Assembly: GCF_022479115.1 (NCBI RefSeq)
Contig: NZ_CP092497.1
Coordinates: forward strand, 7,254,001 to 7,318,000
Reading direction: 5' to 3'
Source: Amycolatopsis sp. EV170708-02-1
GTDB lineage: Bacteria > Actinomycetota > Actinomycetes > Mycobacteriales > Pseudonocardiaceae
DNA length: 64,000 nucleotides
In this document: piece by piece, positions 53,261-62,839 of the stretch
How the letters are laid out: the number at the start of each line of letters is the position of its first letter
Position numbering within the stretch: position 1 is the first letter of the stretch
The notes under the pieces: model-generated
The model's database searches: none
Told to the model about the DNA's origin: nothing
What the model saw: the letters and a program-made list of their open reading frames with translations, nothing else
Made by a program: the position numbers and the translations under genes

Positions 53261-53989
53261 GTGCTGACCGAAGCCGAAGAAGTGATCCACGCCCGTACCG
53301 CCGTCGCCTGCGAGGCGGCCACCGCGGCGGGGCTTCCCGGCCGGTTCGAGGCCTGGCGTGAAGACGGCCTGCTGGCGGTCCTTGTCACGGCGCCGGACCT
53401 GCGGTTCCTGCGCACGATCTCCGGGATCACCGAGGAGAACCTGCCGCGTGCGGTGCATCTGGCCGGGGCGTCGTGCTGGGACGGCGACCCGCCGACGCTG
53501 GTGCTGCCGCCGGGCCTGCTCCCCCGCGACACCGGTCTCGTGCCCGCCGGTGTCCGTCCGATCGCGACGCTTCCGCTCACCGAGCTCGCGGCGTCGGACG
53601 CGGGCGTCGACACCTCACCCGACCTGGACGTCTTCCTCCGCGTCCTGCTCGACGGATACGAAAGCGGAGCCGCCGTGACGGCGTTCATGGCCGCCGAGCA
53701 CGCCGATCCGCGGATCCGGCGGTCGATGCTGGTCGAAGCCGGTGTGCCGATCTCCGCCGCGGCCCTGAGTTCGCACGGGCCCGGCGTCCTCCTCGGCGGC
53801 TCGGCCACCCCACGGGCGCACCGCGGCAAGGGAGCGCAGGCCCGGCTGCTCCTCCACGGCCTGGCCGAGGCCGCCCGTGAAGGGCACCGGTTCGCCGTCG
53901 CGACCGCGGTGGAAGGCTCGCCGAGCCTGTCGAATCTGCGCCGCGCCGGAGCCCGGGTTCACGCGCGGCAAGCCTTCAGGCTCGGGTGA
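53261..53989 (+). CDS. GNAT-family N-acetyltransferase
   Basis: A 242-residue protein from GTG 53261. The acetyl-CoA pyrophosphate-binding motif is ATPRAHRGKGAQARLLLHGL, followed by the last GNAT strands (RFAVATAVEGSPSLSNLRRAGARVHARQAFRLG). The N-terminal 140 residues are a degenerate second GNAT-like half. Its 3' end overlaps the convergent HdeD-like gene by 14 nt. Substrate unknown. Confidence 0.8.
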   Translation: MLTEAEEVIHARTAVACEAATAAGLPGRFEAWREDGLLAVLVTAPDLRFLRTISGITEENLPRAVHLAGASCWDGDPPTLVLPPGLLPRDTGLVPAGVRPIATLPLTELAASDAGVDTSPDLDVFLRVLLDGYESGAAVTAFMAAEHADPRIRRSMLVEAGVPISAAALSSHGPGVLLGGSATPRAHRGKGAQARLLLHGLAEAAREGHRFAVATAVEGSPSLSNLRRAGARVHARQAFRLG

Positions 53990-54530
53990 GTTTCCGCAGC
54001 CGGAAGGCCAGGACGAGCAGCATCACGCCGTACAGGAGGGCGTAGATCCCGACCAGGAGGGCGATCCCGTACGCGCCGGCGATCGGGTTGAACACGATCA
54101 CGATGCCCGCGATCAGGGAGAGCGCGCCCGCCGCGATGAGGAAGGCCTCGCCCTCGATCTGCTTGCGCAGCCGGATCGCCGCGACGATCTCGACGATGCC
54201 CGTGAAGATCGCCCAGAAGCCGACCAGGAGGGCCAGCACCAGCACCGTGATCCCCGGCCAGATCAGGACGAGGACACCGGCGATGATCCCGAACGCGCCG
54301 AGGACACCGTAGGCGGCGCGATGGGCGGCGTCACCCGGCCGGAAGGCCTGCATGATGCCGCCGATTCCGTCGAAGATGGCGTAGATGCCGTAGAGGATCG
54401 CGAGAGCCAGCACGGTCGTTCCCGGCCAGATCAGCGCGAGGATGCCGAACAGGATGGCGAAAACCCCGCGTACGGCGGCGAGCGGCCAGGCCAGGCGGGG
54501 TTCGACGACGGTGAGACCGACGAGAGGCAT
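53976..54530 (-). CDS. HdeD/DUF308-family membrane protein
   Basis: A 184-residue protein from ATG 54530. Six membrane helices in three repeats, each beginning with a pattern like RGVFAILFGILALIWPGTTVLALAILYGIYAIFDGI, as in HdeD acid-resistance proteins. Widespread in actinobacteria; role in stress tolerance is a family expectation only. Confidence 0.85.
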   Translation of the reverse strand: MPLVGLTVVEPRLAWPLAAVRGVFAILFGILALIWPGTTVLALAILYGIYAIFDGIGGIMQAFRPGDAAHRAAYGVLGAFGIIAGVLVLIWPGITVLVLALLVGFWAIFTGIVEIVAAIRLRKQIEGEAFLIAAGALSLIAGIVIVFNPIAGAYGIALLVGIYALLYGVMLLVLAFRLRKLTRA

Positions 54531-54632
54531 GCGCCGAGTATCGGAGCGTCCACGCGGGAGCGCGCGGCACGCCACCCGTTGGGGTGAGGCCGGTGCGCGC
54601 CGCGACCGCCATCACGGCGCGCACCGGGGTCA

Positions 54633-56786
54633 TCAGGGATAGGCGACGAGGTTGGCCACGTTCGATCCCGAGTTGGCCGGCCCGCCGCGGTCGTTGATCA
54701 CCCGGGCGATGGTCCCGTTCCCGCCGAGGGAGACGGCGACCATGCTGCGGAACCGGACGTTCGGGTTGTTCGGCACCTCGATCGCACGATCCGCCACCAC
54801 ACTCGGATTCACGTTGAAGTAGCAATAACTGCCGAGCCCATAGGCCTCGTGGTTCGTCACCGAGTTCGCCACCTTGTAGGCCGCGTAACCCCGCGTCGAT
54901 CCGTTCATCCAAGCGGCCTGATTCGGTGGGTCGTAAGGCATTTCGTTCTGGTAGAAGTACGTCCGGCCGCGTTCGCCGTTCCAGATCGTCTGGTACTTCT
55001 GGTAATGCTCGACGAAAAGGCCGTACATCGTGACGTCGTCGCCGTTGACGATCAGGCCCGTGTCGGCGGTGTTGGTGGTCCACCCGACCCCGCTGCCGTG
55101 GTCGGCGCGCCAGATCCACAGGTGGTCGCCGATGACGTCGTCGCTGTTGACCACCAGGCTGTTCGTGGCCTTGCCGACGCCCGCCCCGCCGACGCGGAAG
55201 AACACGTCGTGCAGTGAAGTCGGGTTGGCCGCGTGGTCCTGCGCGGAGTTCGCCGGGCCGACCTCCATGAGTGTGTTCGAGTTCGTGGTGCCCGCGTCGA
55301 TCAGCACGCCGGCGACTTTGACGCCGTCGACGTCCGCCACCGTCATCGCGGTGATGCCGTTGTCGGGGATCAGCGTCGCCAGGCCGAGGCCGAGCACGAC
55401 GGTGTCCGGCCGGGTGACGCGCAGCGTCTCGTCGAGGTGGTAGACGCCCGGCGTGATCAGGAGATCCTTGCCCTCGGCGAGGGCGGCGTTGATCTGCGAC
55501 GCCGTGGTGCCGGGCTTCGCGATGAAGAACCGGCTGATCGGCAGCGAAGCCCCTGGCTGACCGGCACCCCACGTGATCCCGGAGGCGTTGGTGCGCTTGG
55601 CAGGCACGAAGACCTGGTAGGCACCCGCGGCGTCGACGTAGAGGAACGGCTTCTCCCGCACGACCGGTGTCGTGTTCACGGTGGTGTACGGCGGATTGGG
55701 GAAGCTGGTCGGCGGTGCGCCGCCGACTCCGGCGAACACCATGTTCCAGTTGGAGCCGCTCCAGCTCCCGAACTGCGAGTTGCGCGAAATCCACTGCTGC
55801 TGCGAGCCGGACCGCACCTGACCGTCGACCTTCACGTCGGACATCCACCCGCCGCTGGACCAGCCGCCGTCGTCGAGCTGAAGATTGCCGCGGACGTGCA
55901 TGCGGCGGTACGGCGCGGCCTGCGAAACGGCCCAGCGATCGGTGCCGCCCGCTGGATTGACGGACAGGTTTTCCGCGCCACGCCAGAAGTTCTGCGTCGC
56001 GTTGCCCTGGAACCAGTCGGCCTCCGCGTGCACCGCGCCGTTGATCGTCACGTTGTCGGGAGACAGGCCGAGCCCCAGCACCTGCGTGTAGAACCCGACG
56101 TTCACGTCGACGTTGTACGAGCCCGGCTTGAACAGCAGCGCCTTCCGGTTCGTGCCGAACTGGCTGGTCTCTTGCTGCGAGAACACACTGTTCACCTGGG
56201 ACTGGATCGCCGACTGCGACATCCCCGGGTCGAAGACGAGCACGTTCGGCCCGAGATCGGGGTTCGCGGTGCCGGAGACCGGGGTGAGCCGGAAGGACTG
56301 GGCGCCAGTGCCGTTGCAGGAGTACTGCTGGAGCTGGGTGCTGTCCTGGGTCGAAAGACCGGGGATGTCCAGGCACTTCCCACTGTTGCGGCTCACGAAG
56401 TGATAGGCCCCGCCCGGCTCCTCGACCGGCAGCCACTGCTGGTTGTTCCCGCCGCCGTAGGCCCACAGGTGGATCAGCCCACCGTCGGCCGTCGACACTT
56501 CGGCGACGTCCCACACCTGCGCCGGGGCGTTGCGCGTGTTGACCCGGTAGTAGCCGCCCGAGGTGGGCTGGAACTGCCATTGCTGGGAAAAGGTCTGGTT
56601 GCAGGCGTACTGCTGGACGACCGTCCCGTTCGCCGTCCCGGCGGCGCGCGCGTCCACGCATTTCCCGCCGGAGGTCGACACGGTGTACCAGGTGTCGGGG
56701 ACGATGGCCGCCTGCGCCGCCGGAGCCGCCACCAACAGCGCTCCGACCAGGGAAAACAGGGCTATCAGGGCTGCTCTGGCCCTCAT
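54633..56786 (-). CDS. Secreted ricin-domain protein with beta-helix region
   Basis: A 717-residue secreted protein. A signal peptide ends near APAAQA. Residues about 30-170 are a ricin-B lectin domain with QxW repeats (SQQWQFQPTSGG, NQQWLPVEEPGG). Residues about 180-700 form a large beta-helix-like domain (LLFKPGSYNVDVNVGFYTQVLGLGLSPDNVTING, LLITPGVYHLDETLRVTRPDTVVLGLGLATLIPDNG, DHLWIWRADHGSG), similar to GH55/pectate-lyase-like enzymes and to streptomycete proteins misnamed adenylyl cyclase. Probably a glycan-active surface enzyme; activity unproven. Confidence 0.75.
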   Translation of the reverse strand: MRARAALIALFSLVGALLVAAPAAQAAIVPDTWYTVSTSGGKCVDARAAGTANGTVVQQYACNQTFSQQWQFQPTSGGYYRVNTRNAPAQVWDVAEVSTADGGLIHLWAYGGGNNQQWLPVEEPGGAYHFVSRNSGKCLDIPGLSTQDSTQLQQYSCNGTGAQSFRLTPVSGTANPDLGPNVLVFDPGMSQSAIQSQVNSVFSQQETSQFGTNRKALLFKPGSYNVDVNVGFYTQVLGLGLSPDNVTINGAVHAEADWFQGNATQNFWRGAENLSVNPAGGTDRWAVSQAAPYRRMHVRGNLQLDDGGWSSGGWMSDVKVDGQVRSGSQQQWISRNSQFGSWSGSNWNMVFAGVGGAPPTSFPNPPYTTVNTTPVVREKPFLYVDAAGAYQVFVPAKRTNASGITWGAGQPGASLPISRFFIAKPGTTASQINAALAEGKDLLITPGVYHLDETLRVTRPDTVVLGLGLATLIPDNGITAMTVADVDGVKVAGVLIDAGTTNSNTLMEVGPANSAQDHAANPTSLHDVFFRVGGAGVGKATNSLVVNSDDVIGDHLWIWRADHGSGVGWTTNTADTGLIVNGDDVTMYGLFVEHYQKYQTIWNGERGRTYFYQNEMPYDPPNQAAWMNGSTRGYAAYKVANSVTNHEAYGLGSYCYFNVNPSVVADRAIEVPNNPNVRFRSMVAVSLGGNGTIARVINDRGGPANSGSNVANLVAYP

Positions 56787-57054
56787 CAGGATCTCCTCCG
56801 CGTCATTCGGGCAGGGCGAGCTGAGGCGGAGCCCAGTGGAGACGCGGCGTAGCGGGCGGGGACCTCGGCGTCACGATGGTCGAAAACGTAACCGCGGTCA
56901 CACGCGGAGTCAATACACAGCTAAAAATAAGTCGCAAAGATGCAGGTCACCGGCGTTTGCCTGCCCAACGGCCGCATAGAGTGACCCCGCGTGAACCGCC
57001 TTCGCGGGCGGTGTAATGTATGGACACACGAGATGCGGAGAACAAATCCGCTCC

Positions 57055-57127
57055 GGGGCTATGGCGCAGCTGGTAGCGCACCTCACTGGCAGTGAGGGGG
57101 TCAGGGGTTCGAGTCCCCTTAGCTCCA
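57055..57127 (+). tRNA. tRNA-Ala (anticodon GGC)
   Basis: A full cloverleaf can be folded. Acceptor arm 57055-57061 pairs with 57120-57126 and contains the G3-U70 identity pair of tRNA-Ala. The D arm is GCGC/GCGC, the anticodon arm CCTCA/TGAGG with loop CTGGCAG, and the T arm AGGGG/CCCCT with TTCGAGT. The discriminator base is A at 57127. CCA is not encoded. Confidence 0.95.
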
Positions 57128-57138
57128 CAATACGAAAC

Positions 57139-57178
57139 ACCGCCCACCTGGCAGCTTGCCGAGGTAGGGCGGTTTTTT
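57139..57178 (+). terminator. Rho-independent terminator of tRNA-Ala
   Basis: A GC-rich stem (ACCGCCC...GGGCGGT with inner CCT/AGG pairs) is followed by six T at 57173-57178. It is the only classical T-tailed terminator I see in the window. Confidence 0.85.
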
Positions 57179-57481
57179 CGTTGCCCTAACTTCGAGAATC
57201 GGCGCGGCGAACTTCAGTTACTGTTCAGTAGGAGGAGCAAATCTCGAGCACGAGTCCCCAACCCCGCCAACTGGGTCACATAGTCTGCTCCAGCGATGTA
57301 ACCCGACCCGGTCGTTCTCCTCAGTAAACCGCATCATGCGGCCCCACCTACGCCGATCCGCTCGCCAAGCTCGGACAGGCTGACCACTATCCGCGTGGCG
57401 ATATCCGTGGAGTGACACAAGTCGGGAATCACGAAGTCTCGTCAGACCTGCTCGCTTCGCCCGCAGTGGCACCTTTGTGAC

Positions 57482-57932
57482 GTGGTCGGCCTGATGGAAA
57501 CGCTGATGCGTGACCCGACCGCCGGAGCAGAGAGTCTCGCCGACGCCGTGCGATTATGCGCCAACACTTGCCCGACCACACACTCGAGCGGCTTCTCCGG
57601 CTGTTCTCAGGCCGATTGCTCGGCAACGAGCGGATTCTCATCACAGAAGTTCTCCGTGTCGCGCACAGGGCAGACCCGCGGTGCCCTTATGGCGAGCGGC
57701 ACTGGTCGATGCGTCGACAGCGATTGCCGACCGTATAGAGGCGGCTGACCACTTGCGCAACTTTTCCTCTGCCGACGACACGACAGTAGCTCTCGTCGAG
57801 GCAAGACGGCGCGAAGCAACCGAGATCGAAACGAACACGATTCAAAAGCTGATCGGCTGGGTCAAAGCGGGCACTGGCCTGATTACTCTGCAGCCCCTCA
57901 CAGGTGGCCTTCGCGACGGCCGGGAGACTTGA
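57482..57932 (+). pseudogene. Decayed reading frame of unknown family
   Basis: Three successive frames each give protein-like sequence over adjoining stretches. They are VVGLMETLMRDPTAGAESLADAV, then RQHLPDHTLERLLRLFSGRLL and RILITEVLRVAHRADPR, then WRAALVDASTAIADRIEAADHL ending TIQKLIGWVKAGTGLITL at the stop 57932. At least two frameshifts are needed to join them. It resembles a helical protein of about 150 residues now broken. The rest of the 57179-58146 interval shows no gene I can support. Confidence 0.3.
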
Positions 57933-58146
57933 CGAAGCACAACCGATGTACGAGTCCTCCGGCGCTGTCCTTTGACCAGCCCATTGCAACTGAGCACACA
58001 TCCCGGCGGATGCCGTCCAACGGCGAATCCCAGGCGGAGCACGCTGCCGAGAGCTGATGTCGCAACTGAACCTTTCGGTGGCGATGGCGGTCGTCGTAGG
58101 TTCTGACCGCCATCGCGACGTCGGAATTCTGGCGCGGTGGCTGTAG

Positions 58147-61100
58147 CTAGCCTGAGCGGATACCGGACGCCGATTCTCCGCTGGCCGGGCTAGTGGCCAG
58201 CGGCCCAATGAGGTGGTCGGCGGCCAGACCGCCCCACAGCCGGCGGACTGCCGCGTCACCCGGAAGCTGGGTCTGCAGTCCTTGAACAAGAGTGGACGCC
58301 TCGCGCCTGCTCTCTTCGCCGATCAAACCTCGTTCTCTGAGCAGGGAGGCGCAGGCAACGATCCGCGGTGCTAGATCAGGGCTGTTGTCAAGTACTAAGC
58401 ACAGACCGGCGAGAACATCCGGTGGTGTATCGATCCTGGAGGTCGCGGCGACACACAATTCCAGTTGGGACATCGCCCACTCGTCATCCATGCCGTGAGC
58501 CAGCCCGCGTGGAGCCAACCATGAGCCGAACGCGGCAAGCACGATGGCACGCTCGTTTGAGGAGGCCACCCACTCATGTATCCACACCCACAGTCGGCGG
58601 AAACCATCCTGCAGGTGGTGGCCAGATCGCAACGAAGCAATGAGGTCGACGCCGCCGAGATGCCTAAGCCCAACGAGCAGCGCAGCGGGCGGAGCCGTGT
58701 CGAACAGGAAATGAGTGGCCGGGCCGGGCCTGTGACCGTCGGTCAGTTCGCGGATGATGACGCCGCCGATCAACCGGGCCAGATCCCGCCAGTCCCAGCG
58801 TGTGTCACGTCTGTCCTCGGTCAGGGCGCGCCGGTACAGAGGCTTGTATGCGACAACGAAGTCTGGCCGGATATGAGCGGAACCTGCCAGCAGGCCAGTG
58901 AAAAGGGCTTTCAAGTCGTATCCAGGCTGGTCGTGTTCGTGGTCGGCATCGATCACACGGTCGACGAGTTGTTGCGCGGCTGCTGGTCGGACGGCATGAA
59001 TGACTGGCAGGGAAAGCCCCTGGAGGGCAAACGCATGTGCCCGATGTCGGCCACGGACGCGTATCGGCCGCGCCACCATGTTGATCAGCCGGTCCAAGCC
59101 TCGCCGAGAAACTGCGACCGTGTCGTGCGCGTGGACCACTGTAAGCGCGAGCAACACGGCCTGCCCAGCCGGCGTATGAGAGGCCTCATCGACTAGCTCA
59201 TGTCCAAGCCAGTCAACGTCAAGGCTCTCGCGGTCCTCCGGCCAGTCGAAACGTCGCGAGACGAGGGCCCGAACGAGGCACCTCACCTGGGCTCGGTTGG
59301 GCAGGTGGTCGTTTGACAGCAGCTCACGCAGCGCACGGAACCACGCCTTCCCTGGTTGCACAGTGGGCTGCAGCGGGTGACCACTGTCGCGCCACGTCCG
59401 CATCATCTGGCGACTGCACAATGCGCTGACGCCCTCATCCCAGTCTTGGGCGAGCGCTTTGTCGGGCGACCGCACGAGTTCCTCGGCGCGCCGGACCGAC
59501 AGTCGCATCGCTTCGGGCAGCTCGGGTGGCCGTGGCGCGAGGGGGAACTGGTGAAGCGCTGGTTGGTGCGCTGCCAGCAACTCATGTGGGCTGATATCCG
59601 CGAGGTATGCCGCGACGAGCGGGGTGTCGGGCATTGTGGCCGACGCAGGTTCGACCACAAGGGAAGTATCGTCAATACTGGCCGACAGGGCCGCTGTCGC
59701 GTCATCCTTACCGGCTTTGTCAAGCTTCTCGCGAACGAGGCGCCGCTCTTCGGCTGCGAGTCGCGGCCACTGATTGCCCAGGAGTTTACAGTATTCCACC
59801 CGGACGGTCGCAGATCGGATGAAGTCGCGATTGCGCAGAGCGGCGAGAACGTCACTGCGCGGAGCGTCTGGCAAGGCAAGGAGCATCAGGCGCACGCGCG
59901 TTTGCAGGCCCAATTCTGGATAGTCAGAAGTTAGTTCTTCGACGATCTCGGGCCAGGCACACGGCTCGCTCTCGACAATATCGGTCCCGAGGTCGACCAG
60001 AGCAGCGAGTACGTCGGCGACAACGGCTGACTCGGTGGTCGGCCGCGCTCCTTCCCACGGGTCTCGCGCAAGCAGATGTGATCCATCGGTGATTGGAGCA
60101 GACCCATCGAGTTCGCGGGTGTACCAGTCGAAGAACAGTTTCAACGCGGGATGTTCGCCAGCTGGGTCATCCAGCGGGTATTCGTGGTGGTCGACGGCGA
60201 GATCGTCAGCGAGTTTGCGGGATATCTGACCGACGCTGGCGGCAAGGATGGAAAACAGCGGTTTACGAGCGGAAGGAGGCGTGTAAAGCCGCAGGTGTCT
60301 GATCGCCGGATACAAGGATTCGTCATCGAGGATTCGAGGACGAATGAAGTCATCTGCCGGATCGAAATGGAGGGCCAGCAGGCGACTGAGCCGACCGTAC
60401 GCGATCTCATTCTGCGCCTGCTCCCCGTCGGGTGTCGCGGCTGTCCGCAGCACCAGTTGGCCATACCAGGCCGGATAGCGGACGAGCCCGTGGCCGTCGA
60501 GCCGAGCGATGATGCGATGCATACCCTGGCCCAGCCAGGTTTCAGCAGCATCGCAGACCCGAGCTGCGTTGGCCTGATCGAGGCTGCATGCCGCTCGAAC
60601 CACATCTTCGTGCACGCGGACATTCGTCGTGGCGTTACCGATACCGATCAGCAGACGAGCAAACCCCTGAGCATCTTTGATGCAGTGGGCAATCCTGGCC
60701 AGGTAGCGCGACGGCGGCCACGGCGTTTGATCAAAAAGGTCTGTCGGATCCGGTGGACCCTTGAACAGGTCCTGGCCGGCCAGGAGTGACCACCACGCAG
60801 GGTCTACCAGCTCATTGAAGAATAGTGCCATACAGACCACGTTCCTCGGAATGAGGCTGGCGAGTTGGCTCGCCGCATCCGTCGCCGGAGGAGAGGTACG
60901 CAGCTCGTAAATCTTGTCGAGGACTAGATGAAAGTTCTGTTCGTAGCATGCCAACAGCGCGATGGTCACCTGACATACATTATTTGCTTTCTCCACCAAG
61001 TCCGGCGTCATGCTTCGCGGGACGCCAAGACCGTGGCGATGCGCATACTTGTGCAGATTAAGGTTCGACCACATCGGCTGAATGACTGACGGCAGATCAA

Positions 61101-61593
61101 GGTAGCGCGCCAGAAGTCGTTGCTTGCCCTTGTCATTCAGTTGTTTCAGTTCGGATTGCGCGTCAGCCGCGGACTTTTCTTCCGATGCGGCAAGCAGACG
61201 GGCGATGGGCAACGTGATCTCAACCATCGCACTCAGCATTTCACGTGCGTTGTGAAAAGCGTCGCCGACCGGGGTTAGCCGCCGATCATGCTCTGCGATC
61301 GCTTGCAGCATCGCGACGTAGTGACGAGCTGCCGCCGGCGCGACCTGCTCCAGTCGCCGGCGCACCTGCTCCTGATCTTCACTGAGCACGTTCGTCACGT
61401 CGAACTCTTGCCGTTTCGGCGGCCATGCCGGCGGTGCGGCGGTCCCGATGCTGAGTACGCTCGCGAATAAGGCACCCGCGGTCGAGGTACTGGTGAGGAA
61501 ACCCCCGAGATGGGAGCGCTCGACTTCATCCTCCCGCCACGGCTCACCGAGCGCAGGGGAGGTGGGCTGACATGGCCAGTCCTGCGTCCGCAT
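58147..61593 (-). CDS. Large protein of unknown function in the tRNA-Ala island
   Basis: 1148 residues from ATG 61593 (GAGGGG about 6 nt upstream); the frame is open slightly further but without a site. It is almost entirely helical, with no signal peptide, membrane helix, P-loop or recognised motif. Segments such as VRRRLEQVAPAAARHYVAMLQAIAEHDRR and EMLSAMVEITLPIARLLAA suggest a scaffold. Codon use and G+C are visibly less GC-rich than the genes before the tRNA, pointing to horizontal transfer. Its neighbours at the right edge are defence-type genes, so a role in defence is possible but not shown. Confidence 0.75.
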   Translation of the reverse strand: MRTQDWPCQPTSPALGEPWREDEVERSHLGGFLTSTSTAGALFASVLSIGTAAPPAWPPKRQEFDVTNVLSEDQEQVRRRLEQVAPAAARHYVAMLQAIAEHDRRLTPVGDAFHNAREMLSAMVEITLPIARLLAASEEKSAADAQSELKQLNDKGKQRLLARYLDLPSVIQPMWSNLNLHKYAHRHGLGVPRSMTPDLVEKANNVCQVTIALLACYEQNFHLVLDKIYELRTSPPATDAASQLASLIPRNVVCMALFFNELVDPAWWSLLAGQDLFKGPPDPTDLFDQTPWPPSRYLARIAHCIKDAQGFARLLIGIGNATTNVRVHEDVVRAACSLDQANAARVCDAAETWLGQGMHRIIARLDGHGLVRYPAWYGQLVLRTAATPDGEQAQNEIAYGRLSRLLALHFDPADDFIRPRILDDESLYPAIRHLRLYTPPSARKPLFSILAASVGQISRKLADDLAVDHHEYPLDDPAGEHPALKLFFDWYTRELDGSAPITDGSHLLARDPWEGARPTTESAVVADVLAALVDLGTDIVESEPCAWPEIVEELTSDYPELGLQTRVRLMLLALPDAPRSDVLAALRNRDFIRSATVRVEYCKLLGNQWPRLAAEERRLVREKLDKAGKDDATAALSASIDDTSLVVEPASATMPDTPLVAAYLADISPHELLAAHQPALHQFPLAPRPPELPEAMRLSVRRAEELVRSPDKALAQDWDEGVSALCSRQMMRTWRDSGHPLQPTVQPGKAWFRALRELLSNDHLPNRAQVRCLVRALVSRRFDWPEDRESLDVDWLGHELVDEASHTPAGQAVLLALTVVHAHDTVAVSRRGLDRLINMVARPIRVRGRHRAHAFALQGLSLPVIHAVRPAAAQQLVDRVIDADHEHDQPGYDLKALFTGLLAGSAHIRPDFVVAYKPLYRRALTEDRRDTRWDWRDLARLIGGVIIRELTDGHRPGPATHFLFDTAPPAALLVGLRHLGGVDLIASLRSGHHLQDGFRRLWVWIHEWVASSNERAIVLAAFGSWLAPRGLAHGMDDEWAMSQLELCVAATSRIDTPPDVLAGLCLVLDNSPDLAPRIVACASLLRERGLIGEESRREASTLVQGLQTQLPGDAAVRRLWGGLAADHLIGPLATSPASGESASGIRSG

Positions 61594-62219
61594 GGCTACC
61601 CCTCTGCCAGATCCTAGCGCGCCTCTCACGCACGACTTGGAGATGCTACTGCTGCGCGTTGGCAATTGACGAGCCGATCAGCCGCTCTGGCCTCAGATTG
61701 ATGATCGCCCGCCACAACGAAGAGCGCAGTCGCTCAATCGCCTGCGACCTGTAGACGCTACAACGCGCTGAGATATCGATGAGAAAACCGGTAAAGTGGG
61801 GCACGTCGGCGAATCCTCTTCGCACTATCGGACTGCCTGGCGCTGCAGTTGCCGGTCGCTTGGTCAGCCAACGCCGTCACCGGGGCCAACTGAGAGCGCG
61901 TCGGTGTCATACTTGACATCAGGCGCCCCGCCACCGACGCGATAACATTTCGCCCTGTCCGAACCACACCGAAGCCCGGCACACTCACACAATCAAGCCC
62001 CGCACACTCACGCAGCCAGAGCTTTGCGGCAGAGTCGCCCATGGCCGAACCGGTGCAACCGTCCGCCACCCGCACACATCGGCATGAGCGGACATCGATG
62101 CCAGACCGCTAGTCGAGCCACGGATCCCAAGTCCAACCCGGCGACGATGACTGGCACTGATGATCCGCAGACGGCATATGCTCGCGAGCATCGAACTAGA
62201 CGAATACTTTCCTCGACAC
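61594..62219. other. Non-coding interval in the island
   Basis: About 625 bp upstream of the large unknown gene and downstream of the STAS-like gene. Short frames on both strands look like chance. CACACTCAC occurs twice near 61980-62010 (in CGGCACACTCAC and CCGCACACTCAC). It must hold the promoter of the large gene, but I cannot pick one with confidence. Confidence 0.35.
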
Positions 62220-62789
62220 TTATACAGGCCTCTCGGACCACGAACCTGGAATCGTGTAAACGAATTCTTTTCCGCCCCTGTTGGCCGGAATGCTCTTTTC
62301 ACGCTTGAGCGTGCCGCTCGACACAAGGCGTTTCAAACGATTATTGACATTCTGCAGTGTGACCCCAAGACGTTCAGACAGCTCCCCTGCGCGAAAACTT
62401 CGCAAAGCAAAAGCTTGGCGATACGTCTCGTCAAGATGCTCTGGCGCACCTATCAAACGAATTTCACCACCATCCACAGTGGCCGCCATCAACTCGCGTC
62501 GATCAAGGCAGACCTGCATCGTCTCGAGAGTCTCCTCGTTGAGCCCCTGCAACAGCACGGCCGATACCGCGACATCACCGGCCGCGACCGCGGCGTAAAA
62601 CTTGCCGAGGAACTCGTCGGCGAAGCTGATGGTCATGGCATCGACGCCACCGAAGTCGATGACGACCTCGATGGCATCCGATCCAGCGGACGACTCGCAC
62701 TCCAATGACTCCCGCGCCGCCTTGGCGGTACTCCGGGTGGCGAGGAAGGATCCATGCTTGCCCACCCGGTAAAGATGTTGCGAACCCAT
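62220..62789 (-). CDS. STAS-like (DUF4325) protein with C-terminal winged helix
   Basis: About 189 residues from ATG 62789 (GGGAGG 7 nt upstream). The centre has the DUF4325 STAS-like signature VVIDFGGVDAMTISFADEFLGKFYAAV. The C-terminal part is a winged helix (FRAGELSERLGVTLQNVNNRLKRLVSSGTLKREK). DUF4325 proteins are usually encoded beside a GHKL ATPase, as here. The pair recalls anti-sigma/anti-anti-sigma switches, but with DNA binding built in. It likely binds the GTTTCA operators found before itself and in the CD-NTase divergent region. Confidence 0.75.
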   Translation of the reverse strand: MGSQHLYRVGKHGSFLATRSTAKAARESLECESSAGSDAIEVVIDFGGVDAMTISFADEFLGKFYAAVAAGDVAVSAVLLQGLNEETLETMQVCLDRRELMAATVDGGEIRLIGAPEHLDETYRQAFALRSFRAGELSERLGVTLQNVNNRLKRLVSSGTLKREKSIPANRGGKEFVYTIPGSWSERPV

Positions 62790-62802
62790 CACAAAGCCTC
62801 CC

Positions 62803-62825
62803 GGTTTCAATGAAACCATTGAAAC
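62803..62825 (-). promoter_or_regulatory. Three-part GTTTCA operator, copy 1
   Basis: Read on the minus strand there are two GTTTCA half-sites 3 nt apart, then 1 nt and the inverted half TGAAAC. The inner pair forms a perfect 15-bp palindrome (62803-62817). It ends 13 bp before the STAS-like start codon and lies between that gene and the GHKL ATPase gene. Confidence 0.6.
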
Positions 62826-62839
62826 ACAAGCCGCGAGAA

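Noticed and set aside
56910..57147. Minus-strand frames reading ELRGLEPLTPSLPVR across the tRNA
   Set aside because: This is the well-known false protein produced by translating the antisense of a tRNA gene; the cloverleaf explains the sequence.
61758..62326. Short frames on both strands in the gap before the STAS-like gene
   Set aside because: No ribosome sites, no domains, overlapping each other; treated as non-coding.
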